Assembly: GCF_900129455.1 (NCBI RefSeq)
Contig: NZ_FQVU01000002.1
Location: 310,001 to 374,000, forward strand
DNA length: 64,000 nucleotides
Reading direction: 5' to 3'
Source: Jatrophihabitans endophyticus
GTDB taxonomy: Bacteria > Actinomycetota > Actinomycetes > Mycobacteriales > Jatrophihabitantaceae
A program made the position numbers and the translations under genes. How positions within the stretch are numbered: the first letter of the stretch is position 1; the number at the start of each line of letters is the position of its first letter. Below, in pieces: positions 1-8,146 of this stretch. The notes below the pieces were generated by a model. It was not told where the DNA came from. It did not search any database and saw nothing but the letters and a program-made list of their open reading frames with translations.

Positions 1-148
1 TGCGCACCACCTTGTAGAGCACGACCGCGAAACCGACCGCGGCGACGGTGCCGACGGCGTACTCGGCGGTGGACATGCCGGCGTCGACGGTGGCACGCAC
101 GCGACGGACGACCCGGCGGACGAGAGCGTGGCTGCTGCGAGGAGTCAT
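1..148 (-). CDS. DUF4244 Flp-pilin-like small membrane protein (3' end cut by window)
   Basis: The reading frame runs from ATG at 148 off the left edge. The visible 49 residues have a basic N-terminus (RRVVRRVRAT), then MSTAEYAVGTVAAVGFAVVL, a hydrophobic segment starting with a Glu-containing motif like that of Flp pilins (G/A-x-x-T-x-E-Y). DUF4244 proteins sit in actinobacterial tad loci (Rv3656c in M. tuberculosis), and here tadABC-like genes lie just upstream on the same strand. A GGAGG Shine-Dalgarno lies about 9 bases before the ATG. Likely a pilin-like subunit processed at the membrane; that role is inferred from context. Confidence 0.8.
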   Translation of the reverse strand, partial: MTPRSSHALVRRVVRRVRATVDAGMSTAEYAVGTVAAVGFAVVLYKVVR

Positions 149-441
149 GCCGCACAGCCTCCGTCCGAGGGGCGCCGCACGGACCGCGGCCGCGACTGCT
201 GTGGACGACCACCCCGCCTGTGGACGGCCGAGGCCCCAGCTGTCACAACCGCGTCCTAGCGTCCTCGCGGGGCGCCCCGTCGGTCGGGAGCGGGCGCCCG
301 CGCCGGCGGACAGGGTCGCCCCGACGCGACGAGGGCGCCGACCCCGGTACGGGATCGACGCCCTCGCGGCGCGCCACGGCGGTCGGCGACATCGCTGCCG
401 GCGACATCGCTGTCGGCGGCGCCCCGGCCCACGGCCCGCGC

Positions 442-660
442 TCACAGCTGCCCGGCCACCAGCCAGTCGTGCACGGCGGTGAACGGCCGGGCCGCGGCGT
501 GACCGACGGCCGCCGCTCGGGGGTGCGCGGACTGGCGCCGGCCGCGACGGACGGCACGTCGCGCGGCGCGGGCCTCGCCGACCCGGCGGCCGCGGACCGC
601 GCTCGCCTGCAGTGCTCGCATGTGCTCGTGGGCCATGCTGTCGGTCAGGATGGTGGTCAT
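442..660 (-). CDS. small basic protein in the tad locus, unknown function
   Basis: A 72-aa ORF beginning MTTILTDSMAHEHMRALQ. I chose ATG 660 rather than the longer frame because GGAGG lies 6 bases upstream. The middle is Arg/Ala-rich (RRAVRRGRRQSAHPR) and the C-terminus ends HDWLVAGQL. No signal peptide, membrane segment or recognisable domain. It lies between tadC and the DUF4244 gene on the same strand, so it may be part of the tad transcript. The good ribosome site argues it is translated; the function is unknown. The 290 bases between it and the DUF4244 gene show only shadow frames and nothing I can name. Confidence 0.5.
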   Translation of the reverse strand: MTTILTDSMAHEHMRALQASAVRGRRVGEARAARRAVRRGRRQSAHPRAAAVGHAAARPFTAVHDWLVAGQL

Positions 661-774
661 GACGGCCTCCGGTGTCGATGTCCTTCGCTGGCATCGACCA
701 CGTTCGCGGTAAGGCCGTGGCCCGGGCATCGGAAGTTGGCCCAGTTCGGAGCGGCCGTCCGCGCGGCGCCGCCC

Positions 775-800
775 GCTAAGGGGTCGGCTGCCCCCTTAGC
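775..800 (-). terminator. hairpin downstream of tadC
   Basis: A perfect 9-bp stem (GCTAAGGGG at 775-783 with its complement at 792-800) with an 8-base loop, 55 bases after the tadC stop. A further copy of CCCCTTAG is at 813-820, so two alternative pairings are possible. No U-tract follows, as is usual in high-GC actinobacteria. Confidence 0.5.
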
Positions 801-854
801 CGCCGGCCGGTGCCCCTTAGACATCGGCCACCGAACCCGGCGACCGCGACATGG

Positions 855-1571
855 TCAGGGCAGGTCGGTCAGGGCCGCCCGCGCCACACCGACGACGACG
901 GGCACGACGCCGAGCAGGACGAACGACGGCAGGAAGCACGCCGCGAGCGGGGCCATCGCGCGCACCCCGGCCCGCTGCGCGCGCGCCGTCGCGTCCGCCG
1001 TGGCCTCGGCGCGCAACTCGACCGCGAGGCGCTCGAACGCGGCGGCGAGCCGAGCCCCGCTCGCGGCGCTGCGCACGGCGACGGTGGAGACCGGCCCGAG
1101 CGGCCCGTCGCGCGCCAGCACCGCCCACGCCTGCGCGGGCTCGGCGCCGAGGCGCAGCAGACCGGCGACCCGCTCGAACGCGGCACGGATCTCGGGGCCG
1201 GCGGCCTGGGCGGCAGCGCTCACCGCGTCGGCCGGGGGCCGGCCCGCGCGGAGCGCCGCCGCGGCGAGGTCGAGCACGAGCGCCACCCAGCGGTCCTCGG
1301 CCGGCGTCGCGTGCCCGGGCCGCATCCGGCGCAGCCCCCACCAGCCCGACGGGCAACCGACGAGCGCCACGACTGCCCCGGCCGGTGGACCGGACAGCGC
1401 GACGGCACCGGCGATCGTGGCGACGAGCGCGCATGCGACGAGCGTCCGCGGCGGGCCGGCCGCACGGTCGGCGAGCCCGCCCGGATGCGGCGTGCCCGGA
1501 CGCGGGATGCCGGGGCGCGACGGCCCCGGCGCGAGGACCACCGCGGCAGCGACGAGCAGCCAGCCGATCAC
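855..1571 (-). CDS. tadC: TadC-like inner-membrane platform protein (T2SSF domain)
   Basis: 238 aa with a T2SSF-type core (WVALVLDLAAAALRAG, then PPADAVSAAAQAAG) and hydrophobic segments at the N-terminus (IGWLLVAAAVVLA), near residues 45-80 and at the C-terminus (FLPSFVLLGVVPVVVG). With TadB it would form the membrane platform on which the TadA ATPase acts in Flp pilus assembly. GTG at 1571 was chosen because the upstream sequence in this frame is the shadow of tadB; the gap to the tadB stop is 13 bases. Corresponds to Rv3657c by position. The Shine-Dalgarno is weak, so translational coupling to tadB is likely. Confidence 0.75.
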   Translation of the reverse strand: MIGWLLVAAAVVLAPGPSRPGIPRPGTPHPGGLADRAAGPPRTLVACALVATIAGAVALSGPPAGAVVALVGCPSGWWGLRRMRPGHATPAEDRWVALVLDLAAAALRAGRPPADAVSAAAQAAGPEIRAAFERVAGLLRLGAEPAQAWAVLARDGPLGPVSTVAVRSAASGARLAAAFERLAVELRAEATADATARAQRAGVRAMAPLAACFLPSFVLLGVVPVVVGVARAALTDLP

Positions 1572-1584
1572 CGTCTCGCCACCG

Positions 1585-2424
1585 TCATCGCCCGGCGCGC
1601 CGCACGATGCGCCGCAGCCACAGCACGCCCGCGGCGTCCAGCAGCACCCCGAGGCAGCACACCGCCTGACCGGCGGACGGCCCCAGCAGGAACTCGAGGG
1701 GTCGCGCGTCCATCGCGGCACCCATCGCGACGCCGACCGACGGCAGTGCCGCCACCAGCACCGCGGCGGCGCGCGGGCCGGCCAGCGCGACGGCCACCGC
1801 GCGCCGGCGCACGTCCTGGGCCGCCAGGTCGGCCGCGACGTGGTCGACGACCTCGGCCAGCGCCGCTCCGGTCGACTCGACGAGTCGCCACGCCGCCCCC
1901 AGGGCACGCACCCCCGGCTCGCCGCTCGCCGCGAGCGCGGCCGCGGCATCGGCCCCGTCCCGAAGGGCGTCGACACCGGCGTGGAGCTGAGCCGCCGCGA
2001 CGTCGCCGGTGGCCGCCGCGGCATGCAGGGCGGCAGCGGGGGTGGCGCCGGCCGCGAGCTCACCGGCCAGGACGCGGACCGCGGTGAGAAGCTGACGATG
2101 TCGCCGGCCGAGCTCGCGACCCCGGACGGCGTCGCGGGCCAGCAGGGCGGCGACGCCCGACACCGCGGCTCCCGCGACCGCCAGCAACACCGCGCCACGG
2201 AGCGCCACGGCACCCAGCCCGACCGCCGCCCCGGCCCCGCCCACTGCCCCCGACCAGCGCACCGCGCGGGCCGGACCGCCGACCGTCGCCGGGCCGACGG
2301 CGCCGGAGCGGGCCAGCCGACCCGACCCGGCCAGCACGGCGATCCGCGGCAGCCAGACCGACGGGAGCGCCGTCACCGCGAGGGCGCACCCGAGCGCCAA
2401 CAACGCGCCGACGGCCGGGCTCAC
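1585..2424 (-). CDS. tadB: TadB-like inner-membrane platform protein (T2SSF domain)
   Basis: 279 aa. N-terminal hydrophobic helix (PAVGALLALGCALAVTALP), a second hydrophobic block around residues 70-95, a soluble T2SSF domain (LTAVRVLAGELAAGATPAAALHAA and VVDHVAADLAAQDVRRRAVAVALAG) and a hydrophobic C-terminus. The GTG start overlaps the tadA stop as GTGA, which fixes the start and implies coupled translation. It pairs with TadC as the pilus platform. Assignment rests on domain pattern and gene order ssd-tadA-tadB-tadC. Confidence 0.8.
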   Translation of the reverse strand: MSPAVGALLALGCALAVTALPSVWLPRIAVLAGSGRLARSGAVGPATVGGPARAVRWSGAVGGAGAAVGLGAVALRGAVLLAVAGAAVSGVAALLARDAVRGRELGRRHRQLLTAVRVLAGELAAGATPAAALHAAAATGDVAAAQLHAGVDALRDGADAAAALAASGEPGVRALGAAWRLVESTGAALAEVVDHVAADLAAQDVRRRAVAVALAGPRAAAVLVAALPSVGVAMGAAMDARPLEFLLGPSAGQAVCCLGVLLDAAGVLWLRRIVRRAGR

Positions 2425-3563
2425 CGCGCTGCCCGATCGTCGATCGCGGCGGTGAGCCGACCCGCCCCCGGCCCGGCGCCCCCGGCGGCCGACCACGCCG
2501 GCACGACGGCCAGCGCGTCGCCTACCCGGTCGAGCAGCGCGATCTCGGCCACCGCGCGCCGCCCGTCCCGGCCGCGCCGAAGATGCACGATCACCGTGAC
2601 CGCGCTCGCCACCAGGCTGGTGACGGCCGGCGCGGGGAATCCGGCGAGCGCGCCCAGAGCGGCGAAGCGCGCGGGGACGTCCGCCGCGGAGTTGGCGTGC
2701 ATGGTCGCGGCGCTGCCCTCGTGGCCGGTGTTGAGCGCGACCAGGAGCTCGACCATCTCCGCGCCGCGGAACTCGCCGACGACCAGCCGGTCCGGCCGCA
2801 TCCGCAGCGCCTGCCGCACCAGCTCCCGCAGCCCCACCTCGCCGGCGCCCTCGACGTTCGCCGGGCGCGTCACCAACCGGACGGTGTGCGGGTGCTCGAC
2901 GACGAGCTCCGGCGCGTCCTCGATCAACAGCAACCGCTCGCCGGCGTCGACGGTGCCGAGGAGGGCACCCAGCAGGGTCGTCTTGCCCGTGCCGGTGCCG
3001 CCGGTGACGACGAAGGCGAGGCGGGCCGCGACGACGTCCCGCAGGGTGGCCGCGACGTCGGCGGGCATCGCGGCGAGGGCGACGAGGGAGTCCAGGTCGT
3101 GACGGCGGCGTCCCAACACCCGCAGGGACAGCGTGGTGGTGGGCACCAACGGGGGCAGCACCGCGTGCAACCGGCTGCCGTCGGCGAGCACCGCGTCGAC
3201 GTGCGGCATCGCGTCGTCGAGACGGCGTCCGGCACCGGCGGCGAGCCGCTGGGCGAGGGCCCGGACGGCGACCTCGTCGGGGAAGGTCACGCCGACGCGT
3301 TCCAGCCCGCGGCCCCGGTCGAGCCACACCGAGCGGGGCCCGTTGACCAGCACGTCGGTGACGCCCGGGGTCGCGAGCAACGGCTCGAGCGGCCCGGCGC
3401 CGTGCAGTTCGGCGTGCACGTCGCGACGCAGCCGGTCGAAGACGGTGTCGTCGACGATCCCGGCGTTCTCGGCCCGCAGTGCGGACGCGACGTCGACGGT
3501 GCCCGCGACCATGCGGCGGCGGACCCGGTCGAGCAGCTCGGCGTCGATCACCGGGCCGGTCAT
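2421..3563 (-). CDS. tadA: TadA/CpaF-family secretion ATPase
   Basis: 380 aa, the usual size for the CpaF type. Walker A GGTGTGKT at residues 188-195, the Asp box region LLLIEDAPELV, the Walker B region RPDRLVVGEFRGAE and the His-box region TGHEGSAATMHAN. N-terminal part (GAGPLEPLLATPGVTDVLVNG) matches the CpaF all-alpha/N-terminal region. It would power Flp pilus assembly at the cytoplasmic face of the TadBC platform. ATG at 3563 overlaps the ssd stop as ATGA. All catalytic motifs are intact. Confidence 0.93.
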   Translation of the reverse strand: MTGPVIDAELLDRVRRRMVAGTVDVASALRAENAGIVDDTVFDRLRRDVHAELHGAGPLEPLLATPGVTDVLVNGPRSVWLDRGRGLERVGVTFPDEVAVRALAQRLAAGAGRRLDDAMPHVDAVLADGSRLHAVLPPLVPTTTLSLRVLGRRRHDLDSLVALAAMPADVAATLRDVVAARLAFVVTGGTGTGKTTLLGALLGTVDAGERLLLIEDAPELVVEHPHTVRLVTRPANVEGAGEVGLRELVRQALRMRPDRLVVGEFRGAEMVELLVALNTGHEGSAATMHANSAADVPARFAALGALAGFPAPAVTSLVASAVTVIVHLRRGRDGRRAVAEIALLDRVGDALAVVPAWSAAGGAGPGAGRLTAAIDDRAAR

Positions 3564-4249
3564 GCGGCGGCCACCCCCGCCAGCACGCCGGCGGCGACCC
3601 GGGACGCGGGGCGCGGCGGCCGTCCCGGATCGAGGGCGAAGCGTCCTGGGCGCAGGGACGGCAGCACCCCGAGCAGCGGTACGCCGACGAGCGCCGCTGC
3701 CTCGCGCGGCGAAACCTCGCCGCGGCGCACGACCAGGCCCACGCGGACGTCGGCCAACGCGGCGGCGGCCGCGTGCGCGGCGACGAGACCGGCCACGTCG
3801 GCGCGAGCCAGGAGCACGACGAGATCGCAGACGACGAGCGCGGCGGCCCGCGCCCGCGTGTCGGCGCGCGGCAGGTCGAGCACGACCGGCCCCAGGGAGA
3901 CCGCCGCCGCGACCACCTGCAGCACCGCGTCGGCGTCGAGTGTCGCGAGGTCCGCGGCGAGCACCGAGGCGCCGCCGGCACGGGGGAGCCCACCCGCGAG
4001 GTCGGCGGGGTCGAGCCGGCCGCCGGCCACCTGCAGCCCCGACCACCGGGCCCCCGGACGCTGCTCGACGCCGAGCACGACGTCGATGCCCCCACCGGCG
4101 CAGTCGAGGTCGACGAGCATCGCCGGGGCCGCGACGAGCGCGAGGACGGCGGCGAAGCAGGACGCGCCGACACCACCGCTGCCCCCGACGACGCCGATCA
4201 CCGGCCCGCCCTGCTCGCCCACACCGTCTACACCGCCCACCTCGGCCAC
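3560..4249 (-). CDS. ssd: septum-site-determining-like MinD/CpaE-family protein (Ssd/TadZ)
   Basis: 229 aa, first gene of the tad operon and equivalent by position to Rv3660c (Ssd). The MinD-type P-loop region reads GGSGGVGAS, with both conserved lysines of the deviant Walker A motif (KGGxGKS) replaced. It retains the fold-like pattern of the family (MLVDLDCAGGGIDVVLG, VVLDLPRADT, DLVVLLARADVAGL). It is shorter than Rv3660c as I remember it, seeming to lack the N-terminal receiver-like part. A GTG start at 4249 is assumed; no clear Shine-Dalgarno. Probably localises the pilus machinery or acts in septum placement rather than hydrolysing ATP; this is inference. Confidence 0.75.
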   Translation of the reverse strand: MAEVGGVDGVGEQGGPVIGVVGGSGGVGASCFAAVLALVAAPAMLVDLDCAGGGIDVVLGVEQRPGARWSGLQVAGGRLDPADLAGGLPRAGGASVLAADLATLDADAVLQVVAAAVSLGPVVLDLPRADTRARAAALVVCDLVVLLARADVAGLVAAHAAAAALADVRVGLVVRRGEVSPREAAALVGVPLLGVLPSLRPGRFALDPGRPPRPASRVAAGVLAGVAAA

Positions 4250-4368
4250 GCTGCCCGAGCACCCCGGCGGCGTCGACGGTCCCGCCCGAGGCTGTGGACG
4301 ACACGCCGGGCTGTGGACGAGCCGCTTGACACGCGCGACGCGCGACGTCGGCGCGCAGTGAAGATCCG

Positions 4369-4374
4369 TATCCT
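4369..4374 (+). promoter_or_regulatory. -10 box TATCCT of a leaderless promoter
   Basis: TATCCT lies 6 bases before the GTG start of the HAD gene and no Shine-Dalgarno is present, which predicts transcription starting at or next to the start codon. No convincing -35 at 17-18 bp. Confidence 0.55.
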
Positions 4375-4380
4375 CGCCGT

Positions 4381-5184
4381 GTGACGGACGGGAGCCGAAC
4401 CGCGGCCTTCTTCGACCTCGACAAGACGATCATCGCCAAGTCGAGCGTGCTCGCGTTCGGCCGGCCGTTCTACCAGGGCGGTCTCATCAACCGTCGCGCC
4501 GTGCTGCGCAGCGCCTACGCGCAGTTCATGTTCGCGCTCGCGGGGGCCGACTCCGACCAGATTGAGCGGATGCGCGCTTATCTGACGAGCATGTGCGCCG
4601 GGTGGGACGTGTCGCAGGTCCGCGAGATCGTCGCCGAGGCGCTGCACGAGATCATCGACCCGATCGTCTACGACGAGGCGGTCGACCTGATCGGCATGCA
4701 CAAGGCCGCGGGGCGCGACGTCGTCATCGTGAGTACCTCGGGCGAGGAGGTCGTGGCGCCGATCGGCGCGATGCTCGGTGCCGACGAGGTGGTCGCCACC
4801 CAGATGGTGGTCGAGGAGGGTCGCTACACCGGCGAGATCGGCCGCTACGCCTACGCCGCCGAGAAGGCGGTCGCCGTCCGCGCCCTCGCCGCGGACCGCG
4901 GTTACGACCTCGCCGACTGCTACGCGTACTCCGACTCGGCGACCGACGTCCCGATGCTCGAAGCGGTCGGTCACGCCTATGCCGTGAACGCCGACCGCGC
5001 TCTGCGCAAGATCGCGGTGGAACGGGAATGGCCGCTGCTCACCTTCTCCAACGCCGTGCCGCTACGCGAGCGCATATCCGGGCTGCGGCCCGATCACCCG
5101 GTCGCGTCGGCGAGCGTGCTGGGCGTGGGCGTCGGCGCCGCCGGTCTGGCCTGGTACCTCGCCCGGCGGCGCGGCGCCCGCTGA
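4381..5184 (+). CDS. HAD-IB family phosphatase (SerB-like), membrane-anchored
   Basis: 267 aa. HAD motif I FFDLDKT (nucleophile D12, acid/base D14), motif II VSTSGEE near residue 118, and motif III with D185 and D189 in YSDSATDVPML. The class IB cap lies between motifs I and II. A C-terminal hydrophobic helix (ASVLGVGVGAAGLAWYL) followed by RRRGAR should anchor it in the membrane. Orthologous in position to Rv3661 beside ssd. Substrate unknown; a phosphomonoester of serine type is possible but unproven. Start GTG 4381 is supported by the leaderless promoter and by the family's conserved N-terminus. Confidence 0.88.
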   Translation: MTDGSRTAAFFDLDKTIIAKSSVLAFGRPFYQGGLINRRAVLRSAYAQFMFALAGADSDQIERMRAYLTSMCAGWDVSQVREIVAEALHEIIDPIVYDEAVDLIGMHKAAGRDVVIVSTSGEEVVAPIGAMLGADEVVATQMVVEEGRYTGEIGRYAYAAEKAVAVRALAADRGYDLADCYAYSDSATDVPMLEAVGHAYAVNADRALRKIAVEREWPLLTFSNAVPLRERISGLRPDHPVASASVLGVGVGAAGLAWYLARRRGAR

Positions 5185-5185
5185 G

Positions 5186-5998
5186 TCAGCGCGACAGGCC
5201 GAGCGCCCGGGCGACGGCGCCGGCCCGCTCGAGCGGCGACCCGGCGCCGGTGGGCAGCAGGGACACCACGACGTGGTCGGCCCCGGCGGCACGGTGTTCG
5301 CCCAGGTGCGCGGCGATCGCCGCCGCGTCACCCCACACCGCGACGGCGTCCACGAGCCGATCGGCGAGCGCGGTCACCTCGTCGTCGGTGAAGCCCATCC
5401 GCCGGAAGCTCGCGCGGTAACCGGGCACGCCGGCGAGGAACGCGAGCGGCTCCCGGACGGCCGCCCGGGCCGCGGCCGCGTCCGGCTGCAGCGCCGCGAG
5501 CTGGTGCACGACGAGCAGGCGGTCGGGCCCCAACCGGGCCCGGGCGGCTGCGGTGGCCGCCGGGGTGGTCAGCAGCGTCATGGCGCCGGCCGCTCGCTCG
5601 CGGGCGATGTCGAGCTTGCGCGGACCGAGCGCGGCCAGCAGTCGGTCGCCGGGCCCGATGCCGGCCGCGTCCAGCGCGTCGAGGTACCGGCCGAGCGCGG
5701 CGAGCGGACGGGGCTGCTGCGGCCCGCCGACGCCGAGGACGAGACGGTCGGCCAGCCGCGCCCGCAGCGCGACCACGGCGGGGACGTCGTGCACCCCGAG
5801 CGGCACGACCGCGGTGCCCACCGCGCTGCGCGAGGTCGCCCGGACGACGTCGTCCACCCGCTCCAACGCGTCGAGCTGGCCGCCGGCCAGCCACAGCGTG
5901 TCGAATCCCAGCGCCTCCAGCGCCGGCGCCGTGACGCCGAGCGCGGCGTCCGGGCCGACGTCGACGGCGATCCCCGTGCTCCCCGGCCGCGGCATCAT
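5186..5998 (-). CDS. LLM-class F420-dependent oxidoreductase (TIGR03620-like)
   Basis: 270 aa, luciferase-like TIM-barrel pattern: LEALGFDTLWLAGG, TAVVPLGVHDVPAVVALRA, RLVLGVGGPQQPRPLAALGRYLD, and the C-terminal MGFTDDEVTALADRLVDAVAVWGD followed by HRAAGADHVVVSLL. These are typical of the actinobacterial deazaflavin-dependent group that transfers hydride from F420H2. The substrate cannot be inferred. It converges with the HAD gene with only one base between stop codons. Start ATG 5998 (second ATG at 5995 is equally possible) is set by the promoter just upstream. Confidence 0.8.
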   Translation of the reverse strand: MMPRPGSTGIAVDVGPDAALGVTAPALEALGFDTLWLAGGQLDALERVDDVVRATSRSAVGTAVVPLGVHDVPAVVALRARLADRLVLGVGGPQQPRPLAALGRYLDALDAAGIGPGDRLLAALGPRKLDIARERAAGAMTLLTTPAATAAARARLGPDRLLVVHQLAALQPDAAAARAAVREPLAFLAGVPGYRASFRRMGFTDDEVTALADRLVDAVAVWGDAAAIAAHLGEHRAAGADHVVVSLLPTGAGSPLERAGAVARALGLSR

Positions 5999-6005
5999 GC
6001 CGGCG

Positions 6006-6036
6006 ACGGTAGGAGTTCATCCGCGCTCGAGGTCAA
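6006..6036 (-). promoter_or_regulatory. leaderless promoter of the F420 oxidoreductase gene
   Basis: Minus strand: -35 TTGACC (6036-6031), 19-bp spacer, -10 TACCGT (6011-6006), then 7 bases to ATG 5998. No Shine-Dalgarno is present. The rest of 6037-6295 shows no gene or site I can support. Confidence 0.6.
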
Positions 6037-6295
6037 GCGCCGACGTCCGCGCGTCGCTTCCGGGCTGACACGCCGATCGGGGGTTGTGCCCCAGGTCACA
6101 TCAGGTGTCCACTGTCGGCACGGAACGGCACCCACCGAGGCCTTCCCGCCGCCGGCGGGTTCCGCTCCGGCACGGACGAACGGGCACCCACGCGGCGATC
6201 CCACCACGCACAGGTGAGTCGACGTGGACCTGCGAGAGCGGGCTGCGTCTGACGTTTCCGCACAGGGCACGCTTGGTAACCCGGACGTCCGTGCC

Positions 6296-6328
6296 CGACG
6301 GCGCCGCCCTTCCCGGACGGCGCCGTCG
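6296..6328 (-). terminator. terminator hairpin after the ABC permease gene
   Basis: Perfect 10-bp stem (CGACGGCGCC at 6296-6305, complement at 6319-6328) with a 13-base loop, 23 bases beyond the permease stop codon. GC-rich stem without a U-run. Confidence 0.65.
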
Positions 6329-6351
6329 CTACGTCCGCACCCGCCCAGAAC

Positions 6352-7104
6352 TCACGCGGACTGCCGCTGGAACGTCCGCGACCCCCACCACGCGAGCAGC
6401 GCGCCCAGCGCGACCGTCACCAGCGCGCCGATCCACACGTGCCGATCGCCCCAGTCGCCGCGGAACAGCGCGCGCGTCGCGTCGACGACGTAGGTGAGCG
6501 GGTTGACCTCAGAGGTGTGGCGCAGCCACGCCGGCGCGAGCGACATGGGCAGCAGCACGCCCGAGAGCAGCAGCAACGGCAGCGTGACGCCCTGGACGAA
6601 CGGCGCGAACGCGTCCTCGTCCTTGAGGATCAGGCCCATCGCGTAGGACGCCGCCGAGATGCCGAGCGCCAGCAGGCAGATGATGACCACGGACGCCACG
6701 ATGCCGCTCGCCTGCGCCCGCAGCCCGAACGGCAGGGCGACGAGCACGAGCACCACGCCTTGGACGCCGATGGTCACGACGTTGCCCAGCGTCCGACCCA
6801 TGATGAGGGAGACGCGGCGCGCCGGTGTCACCCGCTGCCGGTCGATGACGCCCTCGCGCAGCTCCTGGATGATGCCGAAGCCCGCGAAGCCCGCCCCGAA
6901 GATCGCGAGCTGCAGCAGCAGACCCGGGACGAAGACCCGCCATGCGTCGTCGCCGCCGAGACCGCCGCCGGTGACGTTCTTCAGCAGCGGCCCGAACAGC
7001 GCGAGGTAGAGGATCGGCTGCGTCAGCCCGAAGAACACCCACACCGGGTTGCGCAGCAGGATGCGCATCTGTCGTTGGAAGATCAGCAGCGTCTCGGTGA
7101 GCAT
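6352..7104 (-). CDS. ABC-2 type export permease (DrrB-like)
   Basis: 250 aa with six predicted membrane segments, including VFFGLTQPILYLALFGPLL, LLLQLAIFGAGFAGFGII, VVIICLLALGISAASYAMGL and a C-terminal IGALVTVALGALLAWWG. The signature ELREGVIDRQRVTPARR and the PLTYVVDATRALF motif near the end are those of the daunorubicin-resistance DrrB family. It directly follows the ATPase gene (ATPase stop at 7105, ATG at 7104), so the two form an exporter, probably for a lipid or drug-like compound; the substrate is unknown. Confidence 0.9.
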   Translation of the reverse strand: MLTETLLIFQRQMRILLRNPVWVFFGLTQPILYLALFGPLLKNVTGGGLGGDDAWRVFVPGLLLQLAIFGAGFAGFGIIQELREGVIDRQRVTPARRVSLIMGRTLGNVVTIGVQGVVLVLVALPFGLRAQASGIVASVVIICLLALGISAASYAMGLILKDEDAFAPFVQGVTLPLLLLSGVLLPMSLAPAWLRHTSEVNPLTYVVDATRALFRGDWGDRHVWIGALVTVALGALLAWWGSRTFQRQSA

Positions 7105-8076
7105 CTACGCCGCCTCGTCGCGCAGCGAGCGCCCGGTGAGGGTCAGGAAGACGTCGTCGAGCGTCGGCCGGTTGACCGCGATCGACGCCGGGCTCAGCCC
7201 GGCGGCGTCGAGGGCGCGCAGGATGGGCGCCACCGCGGTGGCGCCGGAGTCGACGGTGACCAGCACCGCGGTCTCGGTCGTCACCACCTCGCGTACCTCC
7301 ATCGCCTGCCGCACGACCTCCTCGGCCCGCTCCCGCGGCTGGTCGGGTGCGAACTCGAGCGTCACCACGTCACCGGAGATCCGCGCCTTCAACGCGTCCG
7401 GGGTGTCGTCGGCGACGATCGCCCCGCCGTCCATGACGAGGACGCGGTCGGCGAGCGCATCGGCCTCGTCCAGGTAGTGCGTGGTGATGACGACGGTGAC
7501 GCCCATGTCGCCGCGCAGCCCACGGATGTGCTGCCAGAGGTTCGCGCGGCTCTGCGGATCGAGGCCGGTGGTCGGCTCGTCCAGGAAGACCAGCGGTGGC
7601 GAGTGCATGAGCCCGAGCGCGACGTCGAAGCGGCGGCGCTGGCCGCCGGACAGCTCCAGCAACGCGCGTCCCTCGAGACCACCGAGGTCGAGGCGCGGGG
7701 CGACCTCGGCGAGCCGGGCCGTCGCCTCGGCCTTCGCGAGCCCCTGCAACCGGCCCTGGGTGACGAGCTCCTCGCCGACCAGCGTGCCCGCGCTCGGCGC
7801 CGCGCCGACCTGCGCGACGTACCCGATGCGGCGGCGCACCTCACGCGGCTCGCGGATGAGGTCCTTGCCCGCCACGGTCGCGTGTCCCTCGCTCGGCATC
7901 AGCAGCGTGGTGAGCATGCGCAGCGTCGTCGTCTTGCCCGCGCCGTTCGGCCCCAGCAGCCCGACGATCTCCCCCGCCCGCACGTCGAGGTCGATGCCGC
8001 GCACCGCGTGCACGGGCCCGGACTTCGTCTTGAAGCTCCGCGCCAGCCCACGCGCGGAAATCATGGTGTCGCCCAT
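7105..8076 (-). CDS. ABC transporter ATPase (DrrA-like)
   Basis: 323 aa. Walker A GPNGAGKTT, Q-loop around YVAQVGAAP, signature LSGGQRRR, Walker B LVFLDEPTTGLDPQ, H-loop TTHYLDEAD, and a DUF4162-type C-terminal domain ending in NRPTLDDVFLTLTG, which is characteristic of DrrA-like exporter ATPases. All nucleotide-binding motifs are intact. ATG 8076 was chosen (MGDTMISARGLARSF); an ATG at 8064 is an alternative. It is the first gene of a two-gene operon with the DrrB-like permease. Confidence 0.92.
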   Translation of the reverse strand: MGDTMISARGLARSFKTKSGPVHAVRGIDLDVRAGEIVGLLGPNGAGKTTTLRMLTTLLMPSEGHATVAGKDLIREPREVRRRIGYVAQVGAAPSAGTLVGEELVTQGRLQGLAKAEATARLAEVAPRLDLGGLEGRALLELSGGQRRRFDVALGLMHSPPLVFLDEPTTGLDPQSRANLWQHIRGLRGDMGVTVVITTHYLDEADALADRVLVMDGGAIVADDTPDALKARISGDVVTLEFAPDQPRERAEEVVRQAMEVREVVTTETAVLVTVDSGATAVAPILRALDAAGLSPASIAVNRPTLDDVFLTLTGRSLRDEAA

Positions 8077-8146
8077 GACGAGCACCGTGGCGTGACGGCG
8101 GACGGCGGTCAAGCGCGATTGCGAGCGCGACCATCGCCGCCGCGGA

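Noticed and set aside
220-3102. 960-codon open frame on the plus strand across the tad genes
   Set aside because: Composition is an Arg/Ala/Pro shadow of tadA-C; no domain, start site or signal, and the opposite strand carries real, conserved genes.
4326-4331. TTGACA as -35 for the HAD gene
   Set aside because: It is 37 bp from the TATCCT -10, too far to work with it, and no other -10 lies at 16-19 bp.
5995-6270. 91-codon minus-strand frame upstream of the F420 oxidoreductase gene
   Set aside because: No ribosome site or family; the region holds the promoter and spacer sequence.
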